Source: Leisingera sp. M658 (GTDB lineage Bacteria > Pseudomonadota > Alphaproteobacteria > Rhodobacterales > Rhodobacteraceae). From it: a stretch of 64,000 nt of DNA. The notes beneath the pieces are model-generated. The model was not told the DNA's origin, did not search any database, and saw nothing but the letters and a program-made list of their open reading frames with translations. Of the stretch, positions 36,400 through 44,523 are shown piece by piece. The position numbers were made by a program, and so were the translations under genes. The number at the start of each line of letters is the position of its first letter. Within the stretch, counting starts at the first letter, position 1. The DNA is taken from NCBI RefSeq assembly GCF_025144145.1, contig NZ_CP083546.1:2496501-2560500 (forward strand), read 5' to 3'.

Positions 36400-36707
36400 T
36401 GGCCCGCGCCTTTACCCCCAAAGTCATCACCGCCAACGACTTGCTCGAAGGCGACGTGATCTATTTCACCGCTGACGACAGCTGGACCCGTGACATAGAA
36501 CAGGCTGAGCTGATCACCGACGAGGCCGTCGCACCGTTGCGCCTGCTGGACGCGGAAAAGCAGAACATCCGCATCGTCGGCGCCTATCTGGCCGATGCCA
36601 AGGCTGGGCCGAACGGCCCCGAGCCGACCCACTTCCGCGAGGACTTCCGCCGCACCGGCCCCTCGAACTACTTCCATGGCAAGCAGGAGGCTGAAGCCAA
36701 TGTATAA
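36399..36707 (+). CDS. DUF2849 domain protein
   Basis: A 102-residue cytoplasmic protein: MARAFTPKVITANDLLEGDV, VIYFTADDSWTRDIEQAELI, then IVGAYLADAKAGPNGPEPTHFREDFRRTGPS. DUF2849 proteins are found next to sulfite reductases in alphaproteobacteria; function unknown, and an electron-transfer or assembly role has not been shown. It overlaps cobA by one base and the cysI start by eight bases, so it is firmly part of the operon. Confidence 0.88.
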   Translation: MARAFTPKVITANDLLEGDVIYFTADDSWTRDIEQAELITDEAVAPLRLLDAEKQNIRIVGAYLADAKAGPNGPEPTHFREDFRRTGPSNYFHGKQEAEANV

Positions 36708-38364
36708 GTACAACGAGTTTGACGAAGCCTTCCTGGCGGAACGCAACGCCCAGTTCCGCGCCCAGGTCGAGCGCCGCATCGACGGCTCCCTCACCGAGGA
36801 CGAATTCAAGCCGCTGCGCCTGATGAACGGCGTCTACCTGCAGCTGCACGCCTATATGCTGCGGGTCGCGGTGCCTTATGGCACCCTGAATTCCGCCCAG
36901 ATGCGCACCCTGGCGCTGCTGGCGGAAAAGTGGGACAAGGGCTATGGCCATTTCACCACCCGCCAAAACATCCAGTACAACTGGCCGAAACTGCGCGACA
37001 TTCCGGATATGCTGGACGCGCTGGGTGAGGCTGGTCTGCACGCTATCCAGACCTCGGGCAACACCATCCGCAACACCACCGCCGACCATTTCGCCGGTGC
37101 CGCCGCGGATGAGCTGACCGACCCCCGCCCCTATGCCGAGCTGATCCGCCAGTGGTCCACCGACCACCCGGAATTCCAGTTCCTGGGCCGCAAGTTCAAG
37201 ATCGCCATCACCGGCAGCAGCAACGACCGCGCGGTGATCATGGCGCATGACGTGGGCCTGCAGGTGGTGGAACAGGACGGCAAGACCGGCTTCAGGGTCG
37301 TCGTCGGCGGGGGCCTCGGCCGCACCCCGATGATCGGCCAGGTACTGCGCGAATTCCTGCCGCAGGCAGACCTGCTGCCTTATCTGGAGTCGGTTCTGAC
37401 CGTCTACAACGTGCTGGGACGGCGCGACAACAAGTACAAGGCGCGCATCAAGATCACTGTCTCTGAGAACGGCATCGACACCTACCGCGCGATGACCGAG
37501 GAGGCCTTTATGGCGATCCGCGGCCAGTACGACGGCACCGACCAGCAGCAGCTGGAAGAGATCAAGACGCATTTCCAGGCACCTGAGTTCCGCTCCGGTT
37601 CCACCGAAACGTTTGACACGGCTTACGCAAACGACCCGGTGTTCCGCGCCTGGGCCGACACCAATCTGGCCGAACACCGCAAGGGCGACCATGCCATCGT
37701 GACCATCTCGATCAAGGCGCACGGGGCAACCCCGGGCGACGCGACTGCCGAGCAGATGCGGGTAATGGCGGATCTGGGCGAGCAATACGCCTATAACGAG
37801 CTGCGCATCAGCCACCAGCAGAACGTGATTCTGCCGCATGTCCACAAGAACGACCTGCCGGCGATCCACGCCACGCTGAAGGCAAACGGCCTGGCCACTG
37901 CCAACATCGGCCTGATCTCGGACATCATCGCCTGCCCCGGCATGGATTACTGCGCGCTGGCAACCGCCCGCTCGATTCCCGTGGCGCAGGAGATTGCAAG
38001 CCGCTTTGACGATCTGAAGATGGAACACGATATCGGCCATCTGCAGATCAAGATCTCGGGCTGCATCAACGCCTGCGGCCACCATCATGTTGCCCATATC
38101 GGCATCCTGGGCTTGGACCGTGCAGGGGTGGAGAACTACCAGATCACCCTGGGCGGCGACGCGACTGAGACGGCGGCCATCGGCACCCGCACCGGTCCCG
38201 GCTTTGCCTATGACGAGATCGTGCCCGCAGTAGAGCGCATTGTTGAGGTCTACATGGCCCAGCGTGAGGGGCCTGAGGAAACCTTCCTTGAGACCTACCG
38301 CCGGATCGGCATGGAGCCGTTCAAGGCAGCGCTTTATCCCGAGGCCCAGAAAAAGGTCGCCTGA
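36700..38364 (+). CDS. cysI: Siroheme nitrite/sulfite reductase (CysI-like)
   Basis: Assimilatory siroheme-[4Fe-4S] reductase of 554 residues taking sulfite to sulfide (or nitrite to ammonia) with six electrons. The cluster ligands are C412 and C418 (CPGMDYC) and C455 and C459 (CINAC) and the cofactor repeats are YGHFTTRQNIQYNW and YNELRISHQQNVILP. Cobalamin-independent siroheme is expected from the adjacent cobA. AGGAGG precedes the ATG at 36700 inside the DUF2849 gene. With cysH and DUF934 next to it, sulfite is the likely substrate. No CysJ flavoprotein gene is present, so ferredoxin (reduced by the nearby Fpr) is the probable donor. Confidence 0.94.
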   Translation: MYKYNEFDEAFLAERNAQFRAQVERRIDGSLTEDEFKPLRLMNGVYLQLHAYMLRVAVPYGTLNSAQMRTLALLAEKWDKGYGHFTTRQNIQYNWPKLRDIPDMLDALGEAGLHAIQTSGNTIRNTTADHFAGAAADELTDPRPYAELIRQWSTDHPEFQFLGRKFKIAITGSSNDRAVIMAHDVGLQVVEQDGKTGFRVVVGGGLGRTPMIGQVLREFLPQADLLPYLESVLTVYNVLGRRDNKYKARIKITVSENGIDTYRAMTEEAFMAIRGQYDGTDQQQLEEIKTHFQAPEFRSGSTETFDTAYANDPVFRAWADTNLAEHRKGDHAIVTISIKAHGATPGDATAEQMRVMADLGEQYAYNELRISHQQNVILPHVHKNDLPAIHATLKANGLATANIGLISDIIACPGMDYCALATARSIPVAQEIASRFDDLKMEHDIGHLQIKISGCINACGHHHVAHIGILGLDRAGVENYQITLGGDATETAAIGTRTGPGFAYDEIVPAVERIVEVYMAQREGPEETFLETYRRIGMEPFKAALYPEAQKKVA

Positions 38365-38368
38365 TCTG

Positions 38369-39142
38369 ATGTTCCACACAGCCGGAAACAAGCCCGCCGG
38401 GGAGCCTGTCAGCCCCCGGGACCGGGAGCTGGCCGCCAAGGCGGAGGCGCTGAATGCGCGCTTCCGCCACCATTCGGCCACCTCGGTGATGCAGGGCGCA
38501 TTGAAGGACGCAGGGCATATCGCTCTGGTTTCCTCTTTCGGCGCGGAATCCGTGGTGCTGCTGCACATGGCCGCGATCATCGACCCGATGACGCCGGTTG
38601 TGTTCGTGGACACCGAACTGCTGTTCACCGAGACACTGATCTACCAGCAGGAGGTGAGCGAGCGGCTGGGCCTGCGCAATGTGCGCATCATCCGCGCCGA
38701 CGACATCGCCGAAAAGGACCCCTATGGGGCCCTCAAGTTCAGCGACAAGGATGCTTGCTGCACCCTGCGCAAGACCGTGCCGCTGCAAAAGGCGCTGGCG
38801 GGCTATGACGGCTGGATTACGGGCCGCAAGCGGTTCCAGGCCGGCACCCGTGCCGCGCTGGAGTTCTTTGAGGTCGAAGACGGCCCAGGAGGATCAACCG
38901 GGCGGCTCAAGATCAACCCGCTGGCCCATTGGGCGCCCGAAGACGTGCGCGCCTATATGGATGAAAACCGCCTGCCCCGCCACCCGCTGGTGGCCAAGGG
39001 TTATCCGTCGATCGGCTGCGCGCCCTGCACCAGCCCGGTCAAGGAAGGCGAAGACCCGCGCGCCGGCCGGTGGCGCGGGGAAAACAAGGAAGAATGCGGC
39101 ATCCACGTGGTGGACGGCCAAATGGTACGCACAGGAGCGTGA
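38369..39142 (+). CDS. cysH: Assimilatory APS reductase (CysH, Fe-S type)
   Basis: Reduces adenylyl sulfate to sulfite with thioredoxin. A 257-residue protein with the PP-loop start IALVSSFGAESVVLLHM, the cluster cysteines C130/C131 (KDACCTLRK) and C217/C220 (GCAPC), and the catalytic cysteine C243 in ECGIH. The CC...CxxC signature marks the plant-type/bacterial APS reductase with a [4Fe-4S] cluster rather than the enterobacterial PAPS reductase. The start is four bases after cysI. RWRGENKEECGIH completes the active site. Confidence 0.95.
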   Translation: MFHTAGNKPAGEPVSPRDRELAAKAEALNARFRHHSATSVMQGALKDAGHIALVSSFGAESVVLLHMAAIIDPMTPVVFVDTELLFTETLIYQQEVSERLGLRNVRIIRADDIAEKDPYGALKFSDKDACCTLRKTVPLQKALAGYDGWITGRKRFQAGTRAALEFFEVEDGPGGSTGRLKINPLAHWAPEDVRAYMDENRLPRHPLVAKGYPSIGCAPCTSPVKEGEDPRAGRWRGENKEECGIHVVDGQMVRTGA

Positions 39143-39147
39143 GTGAG

Positions 39148-39543
39148 ATGACTGTTATCGTGACCGACACGGGCTTTGCCCGCGACGACTGGACCACCGG
39201 CTTTGAGGGCGCAGACGTGCTGGAGCTGGCCTCGGATGCCAATCTGAGCGAGGTGTCGCTGGACGGCGTGGCGCTGGTGCGGGTTGCCTTCCCCAGCTTT
39301 GCCGACGGCCGCGGCTTTACCCTGGCCCGCCAGCTGCGGCTGCGGGGCTATCAGGGCCGCCTGCGCGCCTTTGGCCATGTGATTGCCGATCAATACGCCA
39401 TGGCCCGCCGCTCCGGCTTTGACGAGGTCGAACTGTCCGACGATCTGGCCGCCCGCCAGCCCGAGGACCAGTGGCTGGCCCGCGCCAACTGGAAAGACCA
39501 CAGCTATCAGGCCCGCCTGCGCGGCAGCACCGCTGCCCGCTAA
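39148..39543 (+). CDS. DUF934 protein of the sulfite-reduction operon
   Basis: A 131-residue soluble protein: MTVIVTDTGFARDDW, LDGVALVRVAFPSFADGRGF, LRLRGYQGRLRAFGHVIADQY and FDEVELSDDLAARQPEDQW. DUF934 genes accompany cysI/cysH in many alpha- and betaproteobacteria and the family is annotated as a possible oxidoreductase; the function is unproven. It begins five bases after cysH. Last gene of the tight operon. Confidence 0.9.
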   Translation: MTVIVTDTGFARDDWTTGFEGADVLELASDANLSEVSLDGVALVRVAFPSFADGRGFTLARQLRLRGYQGRLRAFGHVIADQYAMARRSGFDEVELSDDLAARQPEDQWLARANWKDHSYQARLRGSTAAR

Positions 39544-39688
39544 GCCAGCCCTCCCGAGCCTGGGAAAACCTTTGCCAGACCGGTTCCGTTGCGTCCTGCG
39601 CGGGGCCGGTTTCGCAAAACAAGGGGTTTTCCTGACCTGTATCAAAGACTAATCAGAGGTGCCGGCTACTCCCCCGGCAGTGGACCCG

Positions 39689-40555
39689 ATGAATGAGATG
39701 ACACCCGTGACCGACATTGCAACCAACGCCGCGCCTGAAAAGGCAAAGCCTGCCCTGCCCGATGCCCAGACCGTCACGCAAGTGAAGCACTGGACCGACA
39801 AGCTGTTCTCCTTCAAGGTGACCCGCCCGGCCTCGCTGCGGTTCCGCTCGGGCGAATTTGTGATGATCGGCCTGATGAACGATCCCGATCCCAAGACCGG
39901 CAAGGTGAAACCCCTGCTGCGCGCCTATTCCATCGCCTCGCCGTCCTGGGACGAGGAAATGGAGTTCTACTCGATCAAGGTCGAGGACGGCCCGCTGACC
40001 TCGCGCCTGCAGCACATCCAGCCGGGCGACGAGATCATCCTGCGCCCCAAACCCGTTGGCACCCTGGTGCATGACGCGCTGCTGCCCGGCAAGCGGATCT
40101 GGTTCTTTGCCACCGGCACCGGCTTTGCGCCCTTTGCGAGCCTTCTGCGCGAGCCGCAGACCTACGAGGATTACGACGAGGTGATCATCACCCACACCTG
40201 CCGCACCGCGGGTGAGCTGACCTATGGCCGTGAATTGATCGAAAGCCTGAAGGAAGACGAGCTGCTGAACGAGGTGATCGGCGAAGGCTTCTGGAAGAAG
40301 ATCAAATATTACCCGACCACCACCCGCGAAGAGAGCCCGAAGATGGGCCGCATCACCGACCTGATGCGCTCGGGCGAGGCGTTTGCCGAACTTGGCGTGC
40401 CGCCACTGAACCCGGAAAGCGACCGCGCGATGATCTGCGGCAACCTGGCCTTCAACCTGGAGCTCAAGGATCTGTTCGAGAATACCTATGGGCTGGAAGA
40501 AGGCGCCAATTCGAAACCGGCGCATTTCGTGGTCGAAAAAGCCTTTCTCGACTGA
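39689..40555 (+). CDS. fpr: Ferredoxin-NADP reductase
   Basis: FAD-dependent reductase of 288 residues moving electrons between NADPH and ferredoxin. FAD binding shows as LLRAYSIASPSW (RxYS) and GPLTSRLQHIQPGD, and NADP binding as FFATGTGFAPFASLL and ITHTCRTAGELTYG; the C-terminus ends AHFVVEKAFLD (Fpr type ends in a short extension). It lies 145 bp after the DUF934 gene and could reduce ferredoxin for CysI. The start could be the GTG at 39659 or ATG at 39689; I prefer the latter, with low certainty. Confidence 0.93.
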   Translation: MNEMTPVTDIATNAAPEKAKPALPDAQTVTQVKHWTDKLFSFKVTRPASLRFRSGEFVMIGLMNDPDPKTGKVKPLLRAYSIASPSWDEEMEFYSIKVEDGPLTSRLQHIQPGDEIILRPKPVGTLVHDALLPGKRIWFFATGTGFAPFASLLREPQTYEDYDEVIITHTCRTAGELTYGRELIESLKEDELLNEVIGEGFWKKIKYYPTTTREESPKMGRITDLMRSGEAFAELGVPPLNPESDRAMICGNLAFNLELKDLFENTYGLEEGANSKPAHFVVEKAFLD

Positions 40556-40598
40556 TCCCGCACCGGGGGCGCTGCCCGGATTTTGACACTGTTTTGAC

Positions 40599-40627
40599 GG
40601 GAGGCTGCCGCCTCCCGTTTATCTTTT
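40599..40627 (+). terminator. Terminator after fpr
   Basis: CGGGAGGC pairs with GCCTCCCG around TGCC, then TTTATCTTTT. Confidence 0.8.
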
Positions 40628-40681
40628 GTTGGGGATGATTCTGTATTCCGGTTGCTGAGATCCAGAACGGAGCAGCAAGAA

Positions 40682-41185
40682 ATGCAGAACGAATTGACTT
40701 CGGGGCAGCCGCCCGTATTCCAGTCCGTCAGAACAGAGGCAGGCAAAGCCCGCGTCAAGGCAGCGGTTGCAGGGTTCCAGGCCCGTCCCGGCCAGGTGCA
40801 GCCGACGGTCCCCGAGCGGATTGCCGGCGTCAAGGCCCGCTATGATGCGCGCGCCATTACCCCAGGCGACATTGACGAGATGTTTGACGCGTTGGTGCAG
40901 GCCGGCCATCCGGTGACCTCGCCGATGCTGCTGCTGAATTCCATGGGCAAGCGGTTCCGCAGCCATCTGGCCACTATCACCGGCAGCGCCTACGACGGTG
41001 TCAAGCCGCTGGACCTGATTGGTATTGCCCAGCTGCAAATCCAGCGCGCCCGCAAACAAGGCGGCAACAGTGCCGGCTGGGAGACGTTCCTGGCCTTTCT
41101 GGCGCCGCAGCCGCAGCCCGGCGGCCAGGCCCCGCTGGACCATATGGCCCGTGTTGCGCAGCAAGCGCAGGCCCGCCCCCATTGA
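40682..41185 (+). CDS. Hypothetical protein, 167 residues
   Basis: Not recognised. A soluble, mostly helical protein with no signal peptide: an N-terminal segment (FQSVRTEAGKARVKAAVAGF), a conserved-looking region (DIDEMFDALVQAGHPVTSPM, LLLNSMGKRFRSHLATITGS) and an Ala/Gln/Pro-rich tail (LAPQPQPGGQAPLDHMARVA). GGAG-type sequence (CGGAGCAGCAAGAA) precedes the ATG. It is convergent with the alanine-rich protein gene and separated from it by a strong hairpin. Confidence 0.7.
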   Translation: MQNELTSGQPPVFQSVRTEAGKARVKAAVAGFQARPGQVQPTVPERIAGVKARYDARAITPGDIDEMFDALVQAGHPVTSPMLLLNSMGKRFRSHLATITGSAYDGVKPLDLIGIAQLQIQRARKQGGNSAGWETFLAFLAPQPQPGGQAPLDHMARVAQQAQARPH

Positions 41186-41215
41186 TCCGCGGCAGTAAGT
41201 TCCGGCCGCAGACGT

Positions 41216-41244
41216 CCGGCGGCAGGCATGATGCCTGCCGCCGG
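41216..41244. terminator. Strong palindromic hairpin between convergent genes
   Basis: CCGGCGGCAGGCAT-G-ATGCCTGCCGCCGG, a 14-bp perfect stem with a single-base centre. It has no U-run, so its role as a terminator is uncertain. Confidence 0.55.
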
Positions 41245-41257
41245 TTGCGTTTCGTGC

Positions 41258-41308
41258 CTTACGGCCTGGCCTAGCTTACGGCCTGACTTAGCTTACGACC
41301 TGGCTCAC
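41258..41308. repeat. Three 17-bp tandem repeats
   Basis: CTTACGGCCTGGCCTAG and two near copies at 41275 and 41292 (CTTACGGCCTGACTTAG, CTTACGACCTGGCTCAC), running into the stop of the alanine-rich gene. Confidence 0.75.
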
Positions 41309-41907
41309 TCGCTGCCTGCAGTGCTTTCGGTTTCCGCCGAACCGGATTGGTTCAGCAGTTCCTGTGCGGTGCCGGTTGCACTGTCCAGCGCCTCGGATGC
41401 GGCGTCCTGGGCGGCCTCAGCCGCGCCGGTGGCGGTCTCTGCCGTGCCGGTGGCAGCCTCGCCCGCCTGATCCACAGCAGAGCCTGCGGCATCCGCGGCG
41501 TCATCCGCAACGCCGGCGGCGGCATCGGTGGCAGCGTCTGTGGTGTCCTGGACGGTATCCGATGCAGCACCCGCCGTGCCCTGGGCTGCATCAACCGCAT
41601 CCCCTGCCGCTTCTGCCGCCGCTTCTGCGGCTTCGCTTACGGTATCCTGCACCGCATCAACAGCTGCGCCGGCAGCTTCGGCACCGGATTCGATGGCACC
41701 CTCAACGGCGTCCGCCGCATCTTCCACCGCCTGCTCAGCCGGCGCCGTGCTGTTCTCGTCTGCCGCTTCCGGCGCTGTGCTGCTCTGTTCTTCTTGCACG
41801 GCCGGCGCCTCAGCAGGTGCCGGCTCCTGCGCGTTCTGGCCGTTCAGCAGCACATATCCGCCCACGGCAGCAGCCCCCAGCGCAATCAGGATCAATAACT
41901 GTTTCAT
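41305..41907 (-). CDS. Membrane-anchored, alanine-rich low-complexity protein (LEA/apolipoprotein-like)
   Basis: A 200-residue protein with one N-terminal membrane helix or uncleaved signal (LLILIALGAAAVGGYVLLNG) and about 170 residues made almost only of Ala, Asp, Glu, Gly, Ser, Thr, Val and Gln in short repeats such as AVEDAADAVEGAIESGAEAAG and DTVQDTTDAATDAAAGVADD. It is strongly acidic, without aromatics, and consistent with amphipathic helices like those of LEA or apolipoprotein-type proteins, anchored in the inner membrane and facing the periplasm. No lipobox cysteine is present. Function is unknown. A long open frame on the other strand is a shadow of the repeats. Confidence 0.7.
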   Translation of the reverse strand: MKQLLILIALGAAAVGGYVLLNGQNAQEPAPAEAPAVQEEQSSTAPEAADENSTAPAEQAVEDAADAVEGAIESGAEAAGAAVDAVQDTVSEAAEAAAEAAGDAVDAAQGTAGAASDTVQDTTDAATDAAAGVADDAADAAGSAVDQAGEAATGTAETATGAAEAAQDAASEALDSATGTAQELLNQSGSAETESTAGSE

Positions 41908-42274
41908 AATACACTCCTTCCGTTAACCGGCTTGGCCGGTCTGGCCGCGCCATCCGCAGCATCTGCCTGCCAGATGGCGCGCGGCAGCGCAGCACTCAAG
42001 GGGGAAGTTTCCTAAGCCCGCATCACGGGCGGCCAGCTGCCGCCGGCCGGTCCCGCAACTGGCGGAACCCCGCCGCATTCCCACCGTTTCAGGATGCTGT
42101 CCCGCAGCGCCACGCTGCCGTCCGGCCAGGGTTTGCGCCTGTTTTCAGGGCCATTTGCAATATGCGGCCTTGAAATGCGGCTTTCCTGCCGCCATACCGC
42201 CTATAAGCCTTGAATCACATGCGCGGGGGCAGTAGCGTTCCCGCACTTTTTGCAATGACAGAAGGATCGCAGTC
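41908..42274. other. Intergenic region upstream of infC
   Basis: About 370 bp with no supported gene; contains inverted GC-rich pieces (around 42020-42075) but no convincing promoter was found. AAGGA (42262-42266) is the infC ribosome-binding site. Confidence 0.4.
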
Positions 42275-42823
42275 ATAGCCCGCAGACCTCATAACGCGCC
42301 GCCGCAACGCGACACCGGCCCGCGCGTCAACGAAAAAATCCGTGCCTCCGAAATCCGCCTGATTGGCGCCGATGGCGATAACGCAGGGGTTGTGACCCCC
42401 GCCAGAGCCATGGAAATGGCCGCCGAGGCCGGATTGGATCTGGTTGAAATCTCGCCCAACGCCAACCCGCCCGTGTGCAAGATCATGGACTTTGGCAAGT
42501 TCAAATATGAACAGCAGAAACGCGAGAGCGAAGCCCGCAAGAAGCAAAAGATCATCGAGGTCAAAGAGGTCAAGTTCCGTCCCAACACGGACACTCATGA
42601 CTATGATGTGAAAATGCGCAACGTCTACAAGTTCCTGGAGAACGGCGACAAGGTGAAAGTCACCCTGCGTTTCCGGGGCCGCGAGATGGCGCACCAGAAC
42701 CTGGGCCGCGAGCTTTTGGAACGGGTTGCGGAAGATATCAAGGAATTGGGCAAGGTCGAAAACATGCCCAAGATGGAAGGCCGTCAAATGATCATGATGA
42801 TCGGCCCGCTGCCGAACAAGTAA
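42275..42823 (+). CDS. infC: Translation initiation factor IF-3 (ATA start)
   Basis: IF-3 binds the 30S subunit and checks the start codon. The two domains are visible: N-terminal ([60 protein letters not shown]) and C-terminal ([38 protein letters not shown]). Codons from 42275 read [16 protein letters not shown] after the start, matching IF-3 N-termini, but no ATG, GTG or TTG is present in frame after the stop at 42233-42235. ATA at 42275 lies eight bases after AAGGA. IF-3 genes are known for rare starts (AUU, AUC, AUA) that allow autoregulation. Next ATG (42410) would remove the N-terminal domain. 182 residues. Confidence 0.92.
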   Translation: MARRPHNAPPQRDTGPRVNEKIRASEIRLIGADGDNAGVVTPARAMEMAAEAGLDLVEISPNANPPVCKIMDFGKFKYEQQKRESEARKKQKIIEVKEVKFRPNTDTHDYDVKMRNVYKFLENGDKVKVTLRFRGREMAHQNLGRELLERVAEDIKELGKVENMPKMEGRQMIMMIGPLPNK

Positions 42824-42850
42824 TCCGGTCGCCTTCAAGACAGGTATCCA

Positions 42851-42882
42851 GCCCCGCAGTGCCGCTGCGGGGCTTTTCTTTT
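42851..42882 (+). terminator. Terminator after infC
   Basis: GCCCCGCAG pairs with CTGCGGGGC around TGCCG, followed by TTTTCTTTT. Confidence 0.92.
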
Positions 42883-42957
42883 GCCAAAGCCATCGCAGTT
42901 AGCGCTGCCTTAACGCCTGCCCGGTAGAAGGGTCTTCATGGTCACTAAGGTGCAGGC

Positions 42958-43596
42958 ATGAAAAGTTTATCCGACGTACAGAACACCGCTTTCATGGCCG
43001 TCGGCCCCAGCCGCATCGCCGCGCTGTCGCTGCTGGCCCTGGCCCAGGATCCGAAGGGCGCGGATGGCGGCAGCGCCACAGAGGTTCTGACCTTGTCGGT
43101 GCAGCGCATTGCGGCGGCTCATGCGATGCTCAGCAGCGGCCTGGACAGCCTGTTGCAGGAGTGCAGCTACAGTCTGCCCAAGGATCTGGAAGCCAAGCGC
43201 CAAGCCTGCCTGGACGTGCTCGGCCCCCTGCACAGCGCCACCTCCCGGCCCGAGGGCGGCCCGCTGGAGAATGTGCGCCGGATCCCGGACCTTGCGGGCC
43301 TCTGCCTTTACCGGCTGGAACCAGCTGTCTCCGGCTTTCTCAGCCAGATGGTCCAGACCTTATGCGACGCCCAGAAGAAGCGCGAGGAAGAGCGCGAGCA
43401 GAACATGCGCACAACCATCGCCAATGCCGAAGGGGTTGGCCGCAACATCAAGTTCATCTCCTTCAACGCCTCAATCGAGGCGGCGCGGATCGGCGATATG
43501 GGCAAGGGGTTTGCGGTTATCGCAACCGAAATCCGCGAATTGTCTGGCAAGACCCAGACCTTGCTGGAGGAAATCTCCGGCTACCTGCGGCACTAG
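42958..43596 (+). CDS. Short soluble protein with a chemoreceptor-like signalling segment
   Basis: A 212-residue cytoplasmic protein with no membrane helix. Residues about 1-140 show no known domain (ALSLLALAQDPKGADG and helical sequence). Residues about 155-212 match the tip and part of one arm of the methyl-accepting chemotaxis hairpin: VGRNIKFISFNASIEAARIG, then DMGKGFAVIATEIRELSGKT. A full MCP signalling domain is a long hairpin with two arms; here only about 50 residues remain, right at the C-terminus. CheA/CheW binding is therefore unproven. No chemotaxis genes are nearby. It starts 76 bp after the infC terminator. Confidence 0.75.
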   Translation: MKSLSDVQNTAFMAVGPSRIAALSLLALAQDPKGADGGSATEVLTLSVQRIAAAHAMLSSGLDSLLQECSYSLPKDLEAKRQACLDVLGPLHSATSRPEGGPLENVRRIPDLAGLCLYRLEPAVSGFLSQMVQTLCDAQKKREEEREQNMRTTIANAEGVGRNIKFISFNASIEAARIGDMGKGFAVIATEIRELSGKTQTLLEEISGYLRH

Positions 43597-43647
43597 CCGC
43601 CGCATTCGGCAGACACCGGCATCCCGGTGCCTGCTTTGTTCAAAACA

Positions 43648-44436
43648 TTAAGCGGCCGCCGCCACGGCGCGTTTGGCCATCACCCCGACCAGATGGGCGC
43701 GATAGGCTTTGGAGCCATGCAGGTCCGCCATCATGCCGCCGGCATCCACGCTGAGTCCATCAAGCGCCCCCGGCGAAAAATCCGCATCCAGCGCGGCTTC
43801 GGCCTCATTCCAGCGGAATACGCCCTCCTCTGAGGCGCCGGTCACCGCCACCCGTACGCCCGCCGCATATTTCGCCGCAAACACCCCGACCAAGGCAAAG
43901 CGCGAGGCTGGCTGCAGGAACTTTTGATAACTGGCCTTCTGCGGCACCGGAAAGCGCACCGCGGTGATGATCTCACCCTCTTCCAAAGCGGTCTCAAACA
44001 GCCCGCGAAAATAGCCATCCGCGGTGATCTCGCGCCGGTTGGTCATAATCGTTGCACCGCTGCCCAGCGCCGCCGCCGGATAACAGGCTGCGGGGTCGTT
44101 GTTGGCCAATGAGCCGCCGATGGTGCCGCGGTTCCGGACTGCCGGATCGCCGATTTGGCCCGCCAATGCTGCCAATGCCGGATAGGCATCTGCCGCAGCT
44201 TCGGCCACCTCCGCATGGGTGGTGGCGCCGCCGATGCTCAGCATCCCGTCACCGCCGCTGATACCCTTCATCCCCTCTATGCCCGTCAGGCTCACCAGTT
44301 TCGACGGCATCGCCAGCCGCTGTTTCAGCGTCGGGATCAGCGTCTGCCCGCCGCCCAGCGCCTGCGCGTCCTCATCCGCCAGCGCCGCCACCGCTTCAGC
44401 TATGGTCGCGGGTTTTTCGAACTCGAATTCATACAT
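43648..44436 (-). CDS. coxM: Form II aerobic CO-dehydrogenase-like medium (FAD) subunit
   Basis: A 262-residue FAD-binding subunit of a molybdenum hydroxylase. Family motifs are ALGGGQTLIPTLKQRLAMP (FAD loop), LSIGGATTHAEV, IGDPAVRNRGTIGGSLANNDP and ADGYFRGLFETALEEGEII. Carries electrons from the Mo site via the Fe-S subunit to the acceptor. AAAGGAAACGAAG precedes the ATG at 44436; a longer upstream frame lies in the repeat. Follows coxL with 87 bp holding a copy of the dispersed hairpin repeat. Third in the order S, L, M, the order seen in form II (BMS) clusters. Confidence 0.92.
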   Translation of the reverse strand: MYEFEFEKPATIAEAVAALADEDAQALGGGQTLIPTLKQRLAMPSKLVSLTGIEGMKGISGGDGMLSIGGATTHAEVAEAAADAYPALAALAGQIGDPAVRNRGTIGGSLANNDPAACYPAAALGSGATIMTNRREITADGYFRGLFETALEEGEIITAVRFPVPQKASYQKFLQPASRFALVGVFAAKYAAGVRVAVTGASEEGVFRWNEAEAALDADFSPGALDGLSVDAGGMMADLHGSKAYRAHLVGVMAKRAVAAAA

Positions 44437-44470
44437 CTTCGTTTCCTTTCTGAAAACCGGCCCTCCGGCT

Positions 44471-44520
44471 TTCATCTTTCCGAAAATACTCCGGGGGTAT
44501 GGGGGCAGCGCCCCCATGAA
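44471..44520 (-). repeat. Dispersed hairpin repeat copy between coxL and coxM
   Basis: On the minus strand CATGGGGGCGCTGCCCCCATACCC..GGAGTATTTTCGG..AAAGATGAA. Over 48 bp it differs from the copy at 52279-52326 at only four positions by eye. Confidence 0.8.
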
Positions 44521-44523
44521 CCC

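Noticed and set aside
39644-39660. Partial FNR-like sequence (CTGAC-CTGT-ATCAA) upstream of fpr
   Set aside because: The left half-site matches only three of five bases, too weak to call.
41347-41926. Long open frames on the plus strand opposite the alanine-rich protein
   Set aside because: They are Cys/Arg/Pro/Ser-rich mirror translations of a low-complexity gene, with no ribosome-binding site.
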